Shown here: positions 1-7,636 of the stretch, one piece after another | Numbering within the stretch: position 1 is the first letter of the stretch | Layout: each line of letters begins with the position of its first letter | From: an uncultured beta proteobacterium | GTDB lineage: Bacteria; Pseudomonadota; Gammaproteobacteria; Burkholderiales; Burkholderiaceae_C | Assembly: GCA_903886165.1 (NCBI GenBank) | Contig: CAISLL010000122.1 | Span: 1-29,529 of the forward strand | Reading direction: 5' to 3' | DNA: 29,529 nt | The notes under the pieces: generated by a model | Databases searched by the model: none | What the model was told of the DNA's origin: nothing | What the model saw: the letters and a program-made list of their open reading frames with translations, nothing else | Program-made: the position numbers and the translations under genes

Positions 1-10
1 ATTTGAAAGC

Positions 11-250
11 TTACGCCTTCTTGTGGGTGTTGGCGTAATCGATGGCGTTTTGCACCGTCGTTATCTTTTCAGCATCTTCGTCAGGGATTTCAATCCCAAA
101 CTCATCTTCAAGGGCCATCACCAGTTCAACTGTGTCCAGGGAATCTGCACCCAGATCTGCCACAAAGGCCTTTTCGTTAGTGACCTGGGACTCTTCAACA
201 CCGAGTTGTTCGGCAATGATTTTTTTAACGCGTGCTTCGATATCGCTCAT
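11..250 (-). CDS. acpP: Acyl carrier protein AcpP
   Basis: Small acidic protein of 79 residues that carries growing acyl chains on a 4'-phosphopantetheine arm during type II fatty acid synthesis in the cytoplasm. The GADSLDTVEL motif is intact, and Ser37 (counting Met1) is the attachment serine. Helix-rich acidic segments (ALEDEF, IPDEDAEK) are as expected, and the length equals the family norm. The start at 250 is chosen because the protein then begins MSDIEARVKK like other ACPs and an AGAGGG ribosome site lies about 5 nt upstream; a longer upstream extension in frame is not credible. It is the last gene of the plsX-fabH-fabD-fabG-acpP series in this window. fabF would be expected beyond the left edge, but that is inference. 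Identification is firm. Confidence 0.98.
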   Translation of the reverse strand: MSDIEARVKKIIAEQLGVEESQVTNEKAFVADLGADSLDTVELVMALEDEFGIEIPDEDAEKITTVQNAIDYANTHKKA

Positions 251-282
251 GGATTCCCTCTGAGGGTTGTAAAAAGAATGTG

Positions 283-313
283 ATTTTAGCCGGGCTTGAA
301 AACTGATCTGCAA
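283..313 (-). promoter_or_regulatory. Possible acpP promoter in the fabG-acpP gap
   Basis: On the minus strand TTGCAG (308-313) precedes TAAAAT (283-288) with a 19-nt spacer, inside the 105-bp gap between fabG and acpP. The spacing is longer than optimal, so this is weak. E. coli acpP is known to have its own promoter in the equivalent gap, which makes a local promoter plausible. Confidence 0.3.
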
Positions 314-355
314 CCTCACCCCGAAGTTGGAAAATTTGTTTATATCCGAGAACGC

Positions 356-1102
356 TTACATGTACATGCCGCCGTTGACATGGAGTTCCTGTCCTGTGAC
401 ATAGGCAGCCTGCGGGGAAGCAAGATAAGCAACCGCGTGCGCAATGTCTGACGGTTTACCCAAATGCCCGAGCGGGATTTGGGACAGCAACGCTTTTTGC
501 TGCTCGTCGGCCAGTTGCGCCGTCATATCGGTCTCAATGAAACCTGGCGCCACGCAATTGACCGTGATATTGCGGGATCCCAACTCGCGGGCCAGCGCAC
601 GGGTCATACCCGCCACACCTGCCTTGGCGGCTGCATAGTTGGCTTGCCCCGGGTTGCCAGAGGCCCCCACCACCGATGTGATGCTGATGATGCGGCCATA
701 ACGCTGCTTCATCATGGTGCGCATGACCGCGCGGCTCATGCGAAACACCGCCTTCAGGTTGGTGTCAAGCACCGCGTCCCATTCGTCGTCCTTCATGCGC
801 ATGGCCAGGTTGTCGCGCGTGATGCCGGCGTTGTTCACCAAAATATGCAAGCCGCCATGCGCCTTGACCACGCTGTCTATCAGCGCATCCACGCCCGCGG
901 CATCGTTCACATCAAGCGCCATGCCGCTGCAACCGGGGTACGCTGACAGAGCTTGCGACAACTTGGCTGCACCGTCTTCGGTGGTGGCCGTGCCAAGCAC
1001 TTTCAAGCCCCGCTTGGCCAACTCGAGCGCAATCGCAGCGCCAATGCCGCGCGAGGCCCCGGTTACCAGTGCGACCTGGCCTTCAAACTTGATCTCACTC
1101 AT
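356..1102 (-). CDS. fabG: 3-oxoacyl-ACP reductase FabG
   Basis: NADPH-dependent reductase of beta-ketoacyl-ACP, the first reduction of each fatty acid elongation cycle. It is a short-chain dehydrogenase of 248 residues. Visible are the nucleotide-binding TGASRGIG (14-21), NNAG (90-93), the catalytic set Asn115, Ser143, Tyr156 and Lys160 (the YAAAK stretch), and the PGFIETDM loop near 187-193. The start at 1102 gives MSEIKFEGQ, has a GGAAG ribosome site and lies 4 nt after the fabD stop; an upstream TTG at 1123 would overlap fabD and is less likely. Tight spacing indicates co-transcription with fabD. No key residue is missing. The fab gene context separates it from the many other short-chain dehydrogenases. 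Confidence 0.97.
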   Translation of the reverse strand: MSEIKFEGQVALVTGASRGIGAAIALELAKRGLKVLGTATTEDGAAKLSQALSAYPGCSGMALDVNDAAGVDALIDSVVKAHGGLHILVNNAGITRDNLAMRMKDDEWDAVLDTNLKAVFRMSRAVMRTMMKQRYGRIISITSVVGASGNPGQANYAAAKAGVAGMTRALARELGSRNITVNCVAPGFIETDMTAQLADEQQKALLSQIPLGHLGKPSDIAHAVAYLASPQAAYVTGQELHVNGGMYM

Positions 1103-1106
1103 GTGT

Positions 1107-2063
1107 CTATGCTTCCAGAACAAATGTTTTGACGTCAGCCAGGCTGACCATGTCCAGCAGGGCCATGCCTTGCATCTCAGGGTTGATGCGTTTGGTCATG
1201 CCAGCAAGCACCTTGCCCGGACCACACTCGACCAAGGTCGGCAACCCACGTGCTGCCATGGCTTGCACACATTCCACCCAGCGCACCGGGCCAAACGCCT
1301 GGCGGTACAAGGCATCACGAATTCTGCTGACATCGGTCTCAACCGCAACATCAATGTTGTTGACTACGGCGATTTGTGGCGAGGCAAACGCTGTCTCATC
1401 AAGTTTGGCCTTGAGCTTGAGCGCGGCAGGCTTCATCAAACTGGAGTGAAACGGCGCCGAGACCGGCAGTGGCAAGGCGCGTTTGGCGCCCATGGTCTTG
1501 AGCGCAACGCAGGCTTGTTCAACGGCCGCCTTGGAGCCGGCAATCACCGTCTGACCAGGATCATTGAAATTGACAGCCTCGACAATTTCAACTGAGTCCT
1601 GACCGAAAGATGCCGTGACCTCGGCGCACCCAGCAGTCACTCTTGAAGCATCAAGGCCCAGGATCGCCGCCATCGCCCCTTGCCCGACCGGCACCGCCTC
1701 CTGCATGGCCTGGGCCCTGAAACGCACCAACGGCGCCGCCTGCGCCAGTGTCAGAACGCCTGCTGCCACCAAAGCCGAGTACTCACCCAGGGAATGCCCT
1801 GCCACCGCCTGCGGCGCCACACCCACCTCGGCCATCCAGACACGGAAAGCTGCCACGCCGGCGACCAGCATGACTGGCTGGGTGTTGGTAGTGAGTGCCA
1901 GTGCTTCTTTGGGACCTGCCTTGATCAAGTGGCCAACGTCTTCACCCAGCGCATCGGATGCCTCAGAAAGCGTCTGGCGCACCTGCACATGGTCAGCCCA
2001 ACCATCAAGCATGCCAACGGACTGTGACCCCTGGCCTGGAAAAACAAAAGCGAATGGTTTCAT
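1107..2063 (-). CDS. fabD: Malonyl-CoA:ACP transacylase FabD
   Basis: Moves malonyl groups from CoA to ACP, supplying the extender unit for fatty acid synthesis. The 318-residue protein starts with FPGQGSQ (8-14), carries the nucleophile elbow GHSLGEYSA with Ser91, Arg117 for malonate binding, the catalytic His207 in APFHSSLM, and ends with an ECGPGKVL segment typical of the family. The start at 2063 gives MKPFAFVFPGQG, the normal N-terminus, but no clear ribosome site is visible. The leader is AT-rich because a copy of the dispersed 46-bp element sits between fabH and fabD. It runs tightly into fabG (4-nt gap), so it belongs to the fab operon. Identification is firm. Confidence 0.97.
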   Translation of the reverse strand: MKPFAFVFPGQGSQSVGMLDGWADHVQVRQTLSEASDALGEDVGHLIKAGPKEALALTTNTQPVMLVAGVAAFRVWMAEVGVAPQAVAGHSLGEYSALVAAGVLTLAQAAPLVRFRAQAMQEAVPVGQGAMAAILGLDASRVTAGCAEVTASFGQDSVEIVEAVNFNDPGQTVIAGSKAAVEQACVALKTMGAKRALPLPVSAPFHSSLMKPAALKLKAKLDETAFASPQIAVVNNIDVAVETDVSRIRDALYRQAFGPVRWVECVQAMAARGLPTLVECGPGKVLAGMTKRINPEMQGMALLDMVSLADVKTFVLEA

Positions 2064-2083
2064 GTTTAAAATTAAATTTATAA

Positions 2084-2129
2084 CAAATATGGCTATAGAC
2101 CTTATTAATAAATCGTGGTTAGCTATAAA
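2084..2129 (-). repeat. Dispersed 46-bp element, copy 1 (fabH/fabD junction)
   Basis: Read on the minus strand, TTTATAGCT is followed by 19 variable bases and then GGTCTATAGCCATATTTG. Copy 3 inside hemD has the same ends and the same 19-nt spacing. The TAG stop of fabH (2123-2125) lies inside the left arm TATAGCT, so the element supplies the end of that gene. The AT-rich block stands out from its GC-rich neighbours. Confidence 0.75.
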
Positions 2130-3100
2130 GTAAGCAGCACTGCTCCCCAGGTGAAGCCACCACCGACGGCCTCCAGCAGCAACGTTTGACCGGGTTTGAC
2201 CTGGCCACTGCGCACGGCGCTGTCAAGTGCCAGTGGCACCGAGGCCGCCGAGGTGTTGCCATGCTGGTCCACCGTCACCACCACTTTGTCCATGGGCATC
2301 TTGAGTTTGCGTGCCGTGCTTTGCATGATGCGGATATTGGCCTGATGCGGAATCAACCAATCAATGTCTGAAGCTTGTTTGCCAGCCTTGGCCAGCACCG
2401 CTCGGGCTGCCTCATCAAGCACCCCTACCGCCAGCTTGAACACCGCCTGACCGTCCATCCGCAACATCGGATCGCCCAGCACCTGTCCACCAGACACATG
2501 CCCAGGCACACACAAGATCCCGCTGTAGTGACCATCGGCATGAATGTCCGTCGACAAAATGCCAGGCGTGCTTGACGCCTCCAGCACCACGGCACCGGCA
2601 CCGTCACCAAACAACACACAGGTGGTGCGATCCTTGAAGTCCAGCAGGCGGGAAAATACTTCAGCACCAACAACCAGCGCCTTCTTGGCCGTGCCCGCGC
2701 GGATCAACGAATCCGCGACGGTCAGTGCGTAGACAAAACCGCTGCAGACCGCCTGCACATCAAACGCCGGGCCGCCTTTGGCACCCAGTTTGCTCTGCAA
2801 GATACAAGCGGTGGAGGGAAACACCATGTCGGGTGTGGAGGTGCCCACAATGATCAAATCAACGTCCTTGGCATCCACACCGGCTGCCGCCAACGCCTGG
2901 CGTGACGCGATCAGCGCCAGGTCACTGCTGTAAACGCCGGCGTCCACAAAATGCCGGGCGCGGATGCCGGTTCGCTCAACAATCCATTCATCGCTGGACT
3001 CCACTCCCTGCGCAGCCAGTTCAGCCACCAGGTCAGCATTGGTCAAGCGGCGCGGTGGCAGATAACTGCCAGTGCCAGTGATACGGGAATAAATGTTCAT
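2123..3100 (-). CDS. fabH: 3-oxoacyl-ACP synthase III FabH
   Basis: Starts fatty acid synthesis by condensing acetyl-CoA with malonyl-ACP. The protein has 325 residues with the thiolase-fold triad Cys119 (VQAVCSGF), His252 (IPHQANIRI) and Asn282 (HGNTSAASV), and the C-terminal GGGFTWGA glycine loop. This combination separates FabH from FabB/FabF, which use Cys-His-His. The start at 3100 lies 3 nt after the plsX stop, so translation is probably coupled and the ribosome site lies within the end of plsX. The last residues (VLLTL) and the TAG stop coincide with a dispersed repeat copy; the catalytic core ends before it, so function should be unaffected. Identification is firm. Confidence 0.97.
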   Translation of the reverse strand: MNIYSRITGTGSYLPPRRLTNADLVAELAAQGVESSDEWIVERTGIRARHFVDAGVYSSDLALIASRQALAAAGVDAKDVDLIIVGTSTPDMVFPSTACILQSKLGAKGGPAFDVQAVCSGFVYALTVADSLIRAGTAKKALVVGAEVFSRLLDFKDRTTCVLFGDGAGAVVLEASSTPGILSTDIHADGHYSGILCVPGHVSGGQVLGDPMLRMDGQAVFKLAVGVLDEAARAVLAKAGKQASDIDWLIPHQANIRIMQSTARKLKMPMDKVVVTVDQHGNTSAASVPLALDSAVRSGQVKPGQTLLLEAVGGGFTWGAVLLTL

Positions 3101-3103
3101 GAC

Positions 3104-4153
3104 TCAGACGGTAACGGCCGGCTCCGGCTTGGTTGCCACGGCGGCATCGCCCAAAAGCGGCGCGGCATGTGCAATCCTGACCCGAACCCGATCCAGCAAA
3201 TTATTTCGCGCTGCATCATACGCCCGACCCAGGGCATAGCCAAAAGCCAGTTCATCGGCTGAACCATGGCTTTTGAATACCAGACCACGCAGGCCCAGCA
3301 ACGCACCACCGTTGTACCGCCGATGGTCCATCCGTTTTTTAAGTGCAGATATCACCGGATAAGCGGTTAATGCCGCCACTTTGGTGAAAATATTGCGCGA
3401 GAACTCTTTTCGCAGAAAATCGACGATCATGCCGGCCAGGCCTTCACTGGCCTTGAGCGCCACGTTGCCGACAAATCCATCACACACCACGATGTCAGCC
3501 GTGCCTTTGAAAATGTCATTGCCTTCAACATTGCCATAAAAATTCAGATCACCGGCTTGGCCCGCAGCACGCAACAATTCACCAGCCTTTTTGATCACTT
3601 CGTTACCTTTGATGGCTTCTTCACCAATGTTGAGTAAACCCACACTGGGATTTTCCTCGCCGCTGAGCACAGATACCAGGGCAGAGCCCATCACTGCAAA
3701 CTGCAACAGGTGTTCAGCGGAGCAGTCCACATTGGCCCCCATGTCCAGCACCGTAGTGGCTGCACCTTTGGCGTTTGGAATTTGCCCGGCAATCGCAGGA
3801 CGATCAATGCCATCGAGTGTTTTGAGAAGATAGCGGGAAATCGCCATCAAAGCCCCGGTGTTGCCGGCAGATACCGCCGCTTGTGCAACCCCGTCTTTCA
3901 CTTGCGCAATAGCAACCCGCATCGACGAGTCTTTTTTGCGTCGAAGCGCCACCTCCAGCGGATCGTCCATGGTCACCACTTCGCTTGCCATGATGACCTT
4001 GGCGCGCGCATGTGAATACCCCTCCATGTTTTCCGGCAAACCCACCAAAACAAGTTGCACATCGGCATGCTGATCCAAAAAGCGCGTGCAGGCGGGCAAG
4101 GTGACACGAGGGCCGTGGTCACCGCCCATACAGTCAACAGCAATAGTGATCAT
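3104..4153 (-). CDS. plsX: Phosphate acyltransferase PlsX
   Basis: Makes acyl-phosphate from acyl-ACP, which PlsY uses in the first step of phospholipid synthesis; a peripheral membrane enzyme in other bacteria. Seen here: the N-terminal AVDCMGGDHGP (about 5-15), SAGNTGALMA, the VLDMGANVDC segment, and ALLGLRGLV with KSHGSAD toward the C-terminus, all PlsX hallmarks. The start at 4153 gives 349 residues beginning MITIAVDCMGGD; an in-frame ATG 7 codons upstream (4174) is possible. Neither start has a good ribosome site. It follows rpmF after two terminator-like hairpins, so its expression may depend on read-through or a promoter I cannot see. The 3-nt gap to fabH indicates coupling. Confidence 0.96.
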   Translation of the reverse strand: MITIAVDCMGGDHGPRVTLPACTRFLDQHADVQLVLVGLPENMEGYSHARAKVIMASEVVTMDDPLEVALRRKKDSSMRVAIAQVKDGVAQAAVSAGNTGALMAISRYLLKTLDGIDRPAIAGQIPNAKGAATTVLDMGANVDCSAEHLLQFAVMGSALVSVLSGEENPSVGLLNIGEEAIKGNEVIKKAGELLRAAGQAGDLNFYGNVEGNDIFKGTADIVVCDGFVGNVALKASEGLAGMIVDFLRKEFSRNIFTKVAALTAYPVISALKKRMDHRRYNGGALLGLRGLVFKSHGSADELAFGYALGRAYDAARNNLLDRVRVRIAHAAPLLGDAAVATKPEPAVTV

Positions 4154-4187
4154 GAATAACTGCGCACCCATCAAACAATGAAAACAA

Positions 4188-4264
4188 GTTCGACAGGCGT
4201 CGAACCCGGACGATCAAATCCAGAAACGCAAAAGCCCGGGGCTACGCAATTGGTAGCCCCGGGC
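4188..4264 (-). terminator. Tandem stem-loops between rpmF and plsX
   Basis: Two hairpins follow rpmF on the minus strand. The first pairs an 11-bp GC-rich stem (arms 4254-4264 and 4234-4244, 9-nt loop) and is followed by TTTTGCGTTT. The second pairs GTTCGAC with GTCGAAC (4199-4205 and 4188-4194, 4-nt loop) and is followed by TTGTTTTC. Both resemble intrinsic terminators with short U tracts. They may end or attenuate the rpmF transcript before plsX. Confidence 0.7.
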
Positions 4265-4283
4265 CTTGGGTGTTCCGCCGAGT

Positions 4284-4466
4284 TTAGGCTTCAGACTTGC
4301 TCTTGAGCACCTGACGGCCACGGTAAAAACCGTTCGGGCTGATGTGATGACGCAAATGGGTCTCACCGGTGGTGGCCTCAACAGCGATACCGGGAACAAC
4401 CAGGGCATTGTGCGAGCGGTGCATACCGCGCTTGGAAGGGGACTTTTTGTTTTGTTGGACGGCCAT
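4284..4466 (-). CDS. rpmF: 50S ribosomal protein L32
   Basis: Structural protein of the large ribosomal subunit, 60 residues. It begins MAVQQNKKSPSKRGMHRSH and contains GETHLRHHISP and FYRGRQV, matching the known L32 pattern almost residue for residue. It is the cysteine-free form, with no zinc-ribbon CxxC pairs, as in E. coli. A strong AGGAG ribosome site lies 6 nt before the ATG. It has its own promoter in the gap after yceD and tandem stem-loops after it, so high independent expression is likely. The order yceD-rpmF-plsX-fabH is conserved in proteobacteria. Confidence 0.98.
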   Translation of the reverse strand: MAVQQNKKSPSKRGMHRSHNALVVPGIAVEATTGETHLRHHISPNGFYRGRQVLKSKSEA

Positions 4467-4554
4467 GTTCCGCTCCTAAAGGCTGTGAGCTGCCAAAGTA
4501 GCAGCAACTAGGGTTTGTTAAACAGCGCACATCATCCATGCGCAAAGACTGCAG

Positions 4555-4582
4555 AGTATAACCGACCTCAACGAGTTTTCAA
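4555..4582 (-). promoter_or_regulatory. Sigma70-type promoter of rpmF
   Basis: On the minus strand TTGAAA (4577-4582) and TATACT (4555-4560) are separated by 16 nt. This is a good match to the sigma70 consensus (TTGACA, TATAAT) and sits in the 120-bp yceD-rpmF gap. It would give an rpmF leader of about 80 nt. Confidence 0.65.
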
Positions 4583-4586
4583 ACAC

Positions 4587-5132
4587 TCACTTGCTGTCCG
4601 CATCTTTCAGGCCAGCCAGCACCGCAAACGGATTGGGCTTGACCGTGGCATCTTCAAAATCTGCGTCGGCGACGGCCAGCTTGATGGCCACAGGACAACT
4701 GTCGTGGCGCGGTACCACGGGCAAATCCATCAACACCTCGTCCTCGATCAGGCCCCGAAGGTCAAATTCACGGCTCGATACCAGCACATCTTCTGACGAC
4801 TCGTCATCTTCCGCCTCAGCCTGGCTTTCAGTCTCCACAAACCTGAAAGAACGATCAACCAGCACTGGCACATCGACGACACTCAAACAACGCTGGCAGG
4901 TCAAGGGCAGGCTCACGCCAACTTGCAAATGCAACCAGACCTGAGGCTGGCCAGTCTGGTCAGGCTGAAGTTCAAAACGCACTGCCCAATTCAGAACACC
5001 TTCCGATCCAAGTCCTTTTGTTTCTTGTATCAGTCGCTCATAATTACATAGCAAATCCTGCCCGGCAAGTTGCAGGGACGATTGACCCGCGTGTTTGATG
5101 TCAAGTTTTGGGGTGGATGCGTGTTCACTCAT
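4587..5132 (-). CDS. yceD: YceD/DUF177 family protein
   Basis: The DUF177/YceD family is linked to 23S rRNA accumulation and large-subunit maturation, and its gene nearly always precedes rpmF. This 181-residue copy has the conserved LPLTCQRCL (Cys79 and Cys82), an acidic linker (AEAEDDESSED, about 105-115), and the conserved LIEDEVLMDLP (128-138). The role is taken from family knowledge; nothing in the sequence gives an enzymatic activity. The start at 5132 gives MSEHASTPKL. Only 25 bp separate it from maf on the opposite strand, so the two divergent promoters must overlap coding sequence. An AT-richer patch near 5010-5060 codes for the variable N-terminal region and does not look like the dispersed repeat. 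Confidence 0.92.
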   Translation of the reverse strand: MSEHASTPKLDIKHAGQSSLQLAGQDLLCNYERLIQETKGLGSEGVLNWAVRFELQPDQTGQPQVWLHLQVGVSLPLTCQRCLSVVDVPVLVDRSFRFVETESQAEAEDDESSEDVLVSSREFDLRGLIEDEVLMDLPVVPRHDSCPVAIKLAVADADFEDATVKPNPFAVLAGLKDADSK

Positions 5133-5157
5133 GACTGCAGTGTAAGAGAATCAGGCC

Positions 5158-5751
5158 ATGACCGAATCAACACCGCTCCAACTGATCCTGGCCTCCACCT
5201 CTGTTTACCGCCGCCAATTGCTGGAGCGCTTGCGTCTTCCTTTCACTGTGATCGCCTCGGCTGTGGATGAAGTGGCGCTGCCCAATGAGCGACCCGAGCA
5301 ACTTGCCTGCAGACTGGCATTGGCAAAGGCACGCGCCGTGGCCACGAAGCACCCCGCCAGCGTGGTCATCGGCTCGGACCAGGTGGCCGACCTGAATGGC
5401 CACGCCCTGGGCAAACCCGGCACCCATGCGCGTGCCGTCGCCCAATTGCAACGCATGAGAGGCGAAACAGTGATTTTTCAAACGGCGGTCGCAGTGGTAT
5501 GCCAGGCCACGGGATTTGCGCAAACCGAACTGGCACAGGTCAAAGTCCAATTCAAGTCCCTGACCGACGCCCAGATTGAAAGCTACCTGATGGCCGAGCG
5601 CCCGTATGACTGCGCCGGCAGTGCAAAGAGTGAAGGCCTGGGTATTGCCTTGCTGGCCCGCATTGACAATGACGACCCCACCGCACTGATCGGTCTGCCG
5701 TTGATTCGCACCTGCCAATTGCTGGAGGCAGCCGGACTCAAGGTGTTGTGA
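5158..5751 (+). CDS. maf: Maf-family nucleotide pyrophosphatase, YceF type
   Basis: Hydrolyses non-canonical nucleoside triphosphates to monophosphates; the YceF branch prefers m7GTP, so a house-cleaning role is inferred. The 197-residue protein has the N-terminal LILASTSVYRRQLLERL (Ser and Arg contacts at about 13-19), DE at 37-38, IGSDQV with Asp74, and CAGSAKSEGLG followed by IGLPLI. The SEGLG and NDDPTALIGLPL stretches resemble E. coli YceF more than YhdE. The start at 5158 has a weak AAGAGA site upstream. The divergent pairing of yceF with yceD-rpmF-plsX matches E. coli. It overlaps or abuts the methylase gene that follows, indicating co-expression. Confidence 0.95.
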   Translation: MTESTPLQLILASTSVYRRQLLERLRLPFTVIASAVDEVALPNERPEQLACRLALAKARAVATKHPASVVIGSDQVADLNGHALGKPGTHARAVAQLQRMRGETVIFQTAVAVVCQATGFAQTELAQVKVQFKSLTDAQIESYLMAERPYDCAGSAKSEGLGIALLARIDNDDPTALIGLPLIRTCQLLEAAGLKVL

Positions 5752-5753
5752 CC

Positions 5754-6530
5754 ATGCCCCAAAGCACCAATCCAACAAGAGGTCAGCTCTTTCTGGTACC
5801 CGCGCCACTCGACTTTGGATGCACAGCAACACCCGATTTACGTGCCACGTTGCCCATGGGTACGATCACCGTGGCCGCAAGCCTGACGCACTGGATTTGC
5901 GAAAACGCCAAATCCGCACGCGCCTACCTCAAACGCGTGAATGACATCACCCCGCTGTGCCAACCGATCCAGGCGATGTCACTGGTGGAACTGCCGCGCG
6001 AAGTTCACAAGAAAGGCGACCATCACGGAAATTTTGACGCGCGGGCCTTGTTGCAGCCTGCACTGGCAGGTCACGACGTCGGATTGGTCAGTGAAGCCGG
6101 CATGCCCGCCATTGCTGACCCAGGCTCATCAGTGGTTCGCGCCGCCCATGAGCTGGGCATTCAGGTGGTGCCGCTGGTCGGTCCGGTGTCTTTGCTGCTT
6201 GCATTGGCCGCCAGTGGGCTCAACGGGCAGAATTTTGCGTTTGTGGGGTATCTGCCGCAAGACCCGCAAGAACGCATCGGACGCATTCGCGAGCTGGAAT
6301 CCCTGGCCCTGAAAACCGGGCAAACCCAGCTGTTCATTGAAACACCTTACCGCAACCTGGCCATGCTTCAAGCCTTATTACAAACGCTTCAGCACAACAC
6401 CCGCCTTGTCATCAGCAGCGGGCTGACACTTGACAACGCCTGCATCACCAGCGCCACCATCAAACAATGGAAATACAAGTCTGCAATGCTGGACAACGCG
6501 ATACCTGCCGTGTTTGCCATCGGGCGTTAA
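5754..6530 (+). CDS. RsmI-like SAM-dependent methyltransferase (tetrapyrrole methylase fold)
   Basis: The protein has 258 residues. LVSEAGMPAIADPG (111-124), VPLVGPVSLLLALAASGL (139-156), FVGYLP and ETPYR (196-200) are the pattern of the tetrapyrrole methylase superfamily, closest to RsmI, which 2'-O-methylates 16S rRNA cytidine 1402. However, the usual RsmI N-terminal ATPIGNLxD is replaced by LVPAPLDFGC and the C-terminal RsmI domain is absent, so it may be a paralogue with a different substrate. The ATG at 5754 is preferred because AAGGTG lies 8 nt upstream; a GTG at 5748 would overlap the maf stop by 4 nt and has poor spacing. It is probably co-transcribed with maf and converges on sppA. 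The substrate is unknown. Confidence 0.8.
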   Translation: MPQSTNPTRGQLFLVPAPLDFGCTATPDLRATLPMGTITVAASLTHWICENAKSARAYLKRVNDITPLCQPIQAMSLVELPREVHKKGDHHGNFDARALLQPALAGHDVGLVSEAGMPAIADPGSSVVRAAHELGIQVVPLVGPVSLLLALAASGLNGQNFAFVGYLPQDPQERIGRIRELESLALKTGQTQLFIETPYRNLAMLQALLQTLQHNTRLVISSGLTLDNACITSATIKQWKYKSAMLDNAIPAVFAIGR

Positions 6531-6576
6531 GCCAGCCTGACCGACTACGGTGCAGAGGGCTGCGACATCAAGCGTG

Positions 6577-7635
6577 TCAATGTAAGGCTGCAGTGGCCTT
6601 GAAGGCCTGAATGGCGCCAGCCCCAATGGCGACCCCAAAACGTTTGACCAGACGCTCAGCCACGTTGTCACGGCGGGTGTAGTCGATGATTTCTTCAGCC
6701 TTCACCACTTCACGCGCGACAAAATCCAGACTGCCAAGCTGGTCTGCCAAACCGAGCGCAATCGCCTGTTCACCACTCCAGAAGAGGCCACTGAAAGTCT
6801 CAGGTGTCTCCTTCAGCCGCTGCCCACGCCCGGCCTTGACCACCGTAATGAACTGCTGATGGATCTGGTCAAGCATGACCTGCGCAAATTCCCTTTGCGT
6901 CCTGGTCTGGGGGCTGAATGGATCCAGAAACCCCTTGTTTTCGCCCGCCGTCATCAGACGGCGCTCCACACCAAGCTTTTCCATGAGCCCCGTGAAACCA
7001 AAACCATCCATCAATACGCCAATGCTGCCCACAATGCTGGCCTTATCGACAAATATCTGGTCGGCAGCAACCGCGATGTAATATGCCGCGGACGCAGCTG
7101 ACTCCTCCACCACCGCATACACCGGCTTTTGATGCAAGGCCTTGAGCCGGTGGATTTCATCGTTGATGATACCGGCCTGCACCGGACTGCCGCCCGGAGA
7201 GTTGATCAACAACACCACCGCCCGTGCGCCACTGTCTTCAAACGCAGCACGCAGAGACGACACCACCAGTTCCGCACTGGCCTCGGCGCCGGACGCGATT
7301 TCACCTTTTATTTCAATGACTGCGGTGTGCGGGGAGGTCACATCCTGCCCGACACCGCCCTGGCTCAGCCCCATCCAGACCAGCGTGACAAAAAAACCGA
7401 GCCATGCCAGGCGGAAAAAAACCCGCCAGCGGCGCGCCGCGCGCTGCTCATTCAAGGTGGCAAAGGCCAGCCGCTCCAGCGTGTCACGCTCCCAGCCAGT
7501 GGCAGCCGAGCGATGAAGATTTGCTTCGTTTTTAGTAGCTGAATCCGCTTTACATTCAGGGCCAAAAGCCTCATTTTTTATAAATTGATCAGCGGGGGAA
7601 GGCACCCCGGAACCAGGCGTGACGGGATCGTTCAT
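6577..7635 (-). CDS. sppA: Signal peptide peptidase SppA, short (S49) type
   Basis: Inner-membrane serine protease that degrades cleaved signal peptides. From the start at 7635 it has 352 residues: a cytoplasmic tail, one transmembrane segment (about 70-91, rich in W/F/L), INSPGGSP (near 145-152), the nucleophile serine in ESAASAAYY (about Ser182) and the general-base lysine in ENKGFLDPF (about Lys234). This is the single-domain 36K form, not the 67K E. coli SppA. The ATG lies 1 nt after the Rieske gene stop, so the genes are coupled; a longer upstream frame would run through the Rieske gene and is rejected. Residues about 20-35 (IKNEAFGPECKADSAT) are encoded by a copy of the dispersed 46-bp element inserted in frame in the tail. 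Confidence 0.93.
   Translation of the reverse strand: MNDPVTPGSGVPSPADQFIKNEAFGPECKADSATKNEANLHRSAATGWERDTLERLAFATLNEQRAARRWRVFFRLAWLGFFVTLVWMGLSQGGVGQDVTSPHTAVIEIKGEIASGAEASAELVVSSLRAAFEDSGARAVVLLINSPGGSPVQAGIINDEIHRLKALHQKPVYAVVEESAASAAYYIAVAADQIFVDKASIVGSIGVLMDGFGFTGLMEKLGVERRLMTAGENKGFLDPFSPQTRTQREFAQVMLDQIHQQFITVVKAGRGQRLKETPETFSGLFWSGEQAIALGLADQLGSLDFVAREVVKAEEIIDYTRRDNVAERLVKRFGVAIGAGAIQAFKATAALH
7532..7577 (+). repeat. Dispersed 46-bp element, copy 2 (inside sppA)
   Basis: Plus-strand TTAGTAGCT, 18 variable bases, then GGGCCAAAAGCCTCATTTT. Total length and end motifs match copies 1, 3 and 4, with more mismatches. It lies within the sppA coding sequence, opposite to the gene, encoding about residues 20-35 of the cytoplasmic tail without breaking the frame. 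Confidence 0.6.
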
Positions 7636-7636
7636 A

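Noticed and set aside
5010..5060. AT-rich patch in yceD as a repeat copy
   Set aside because: Neither arm of the element can be aligned; the region codes for an ordinary variable segment.
5167..5832. 221-codon frame antisense to maf
   Set aside because: maf carries all family motifs; the reverse frame has no independent support.
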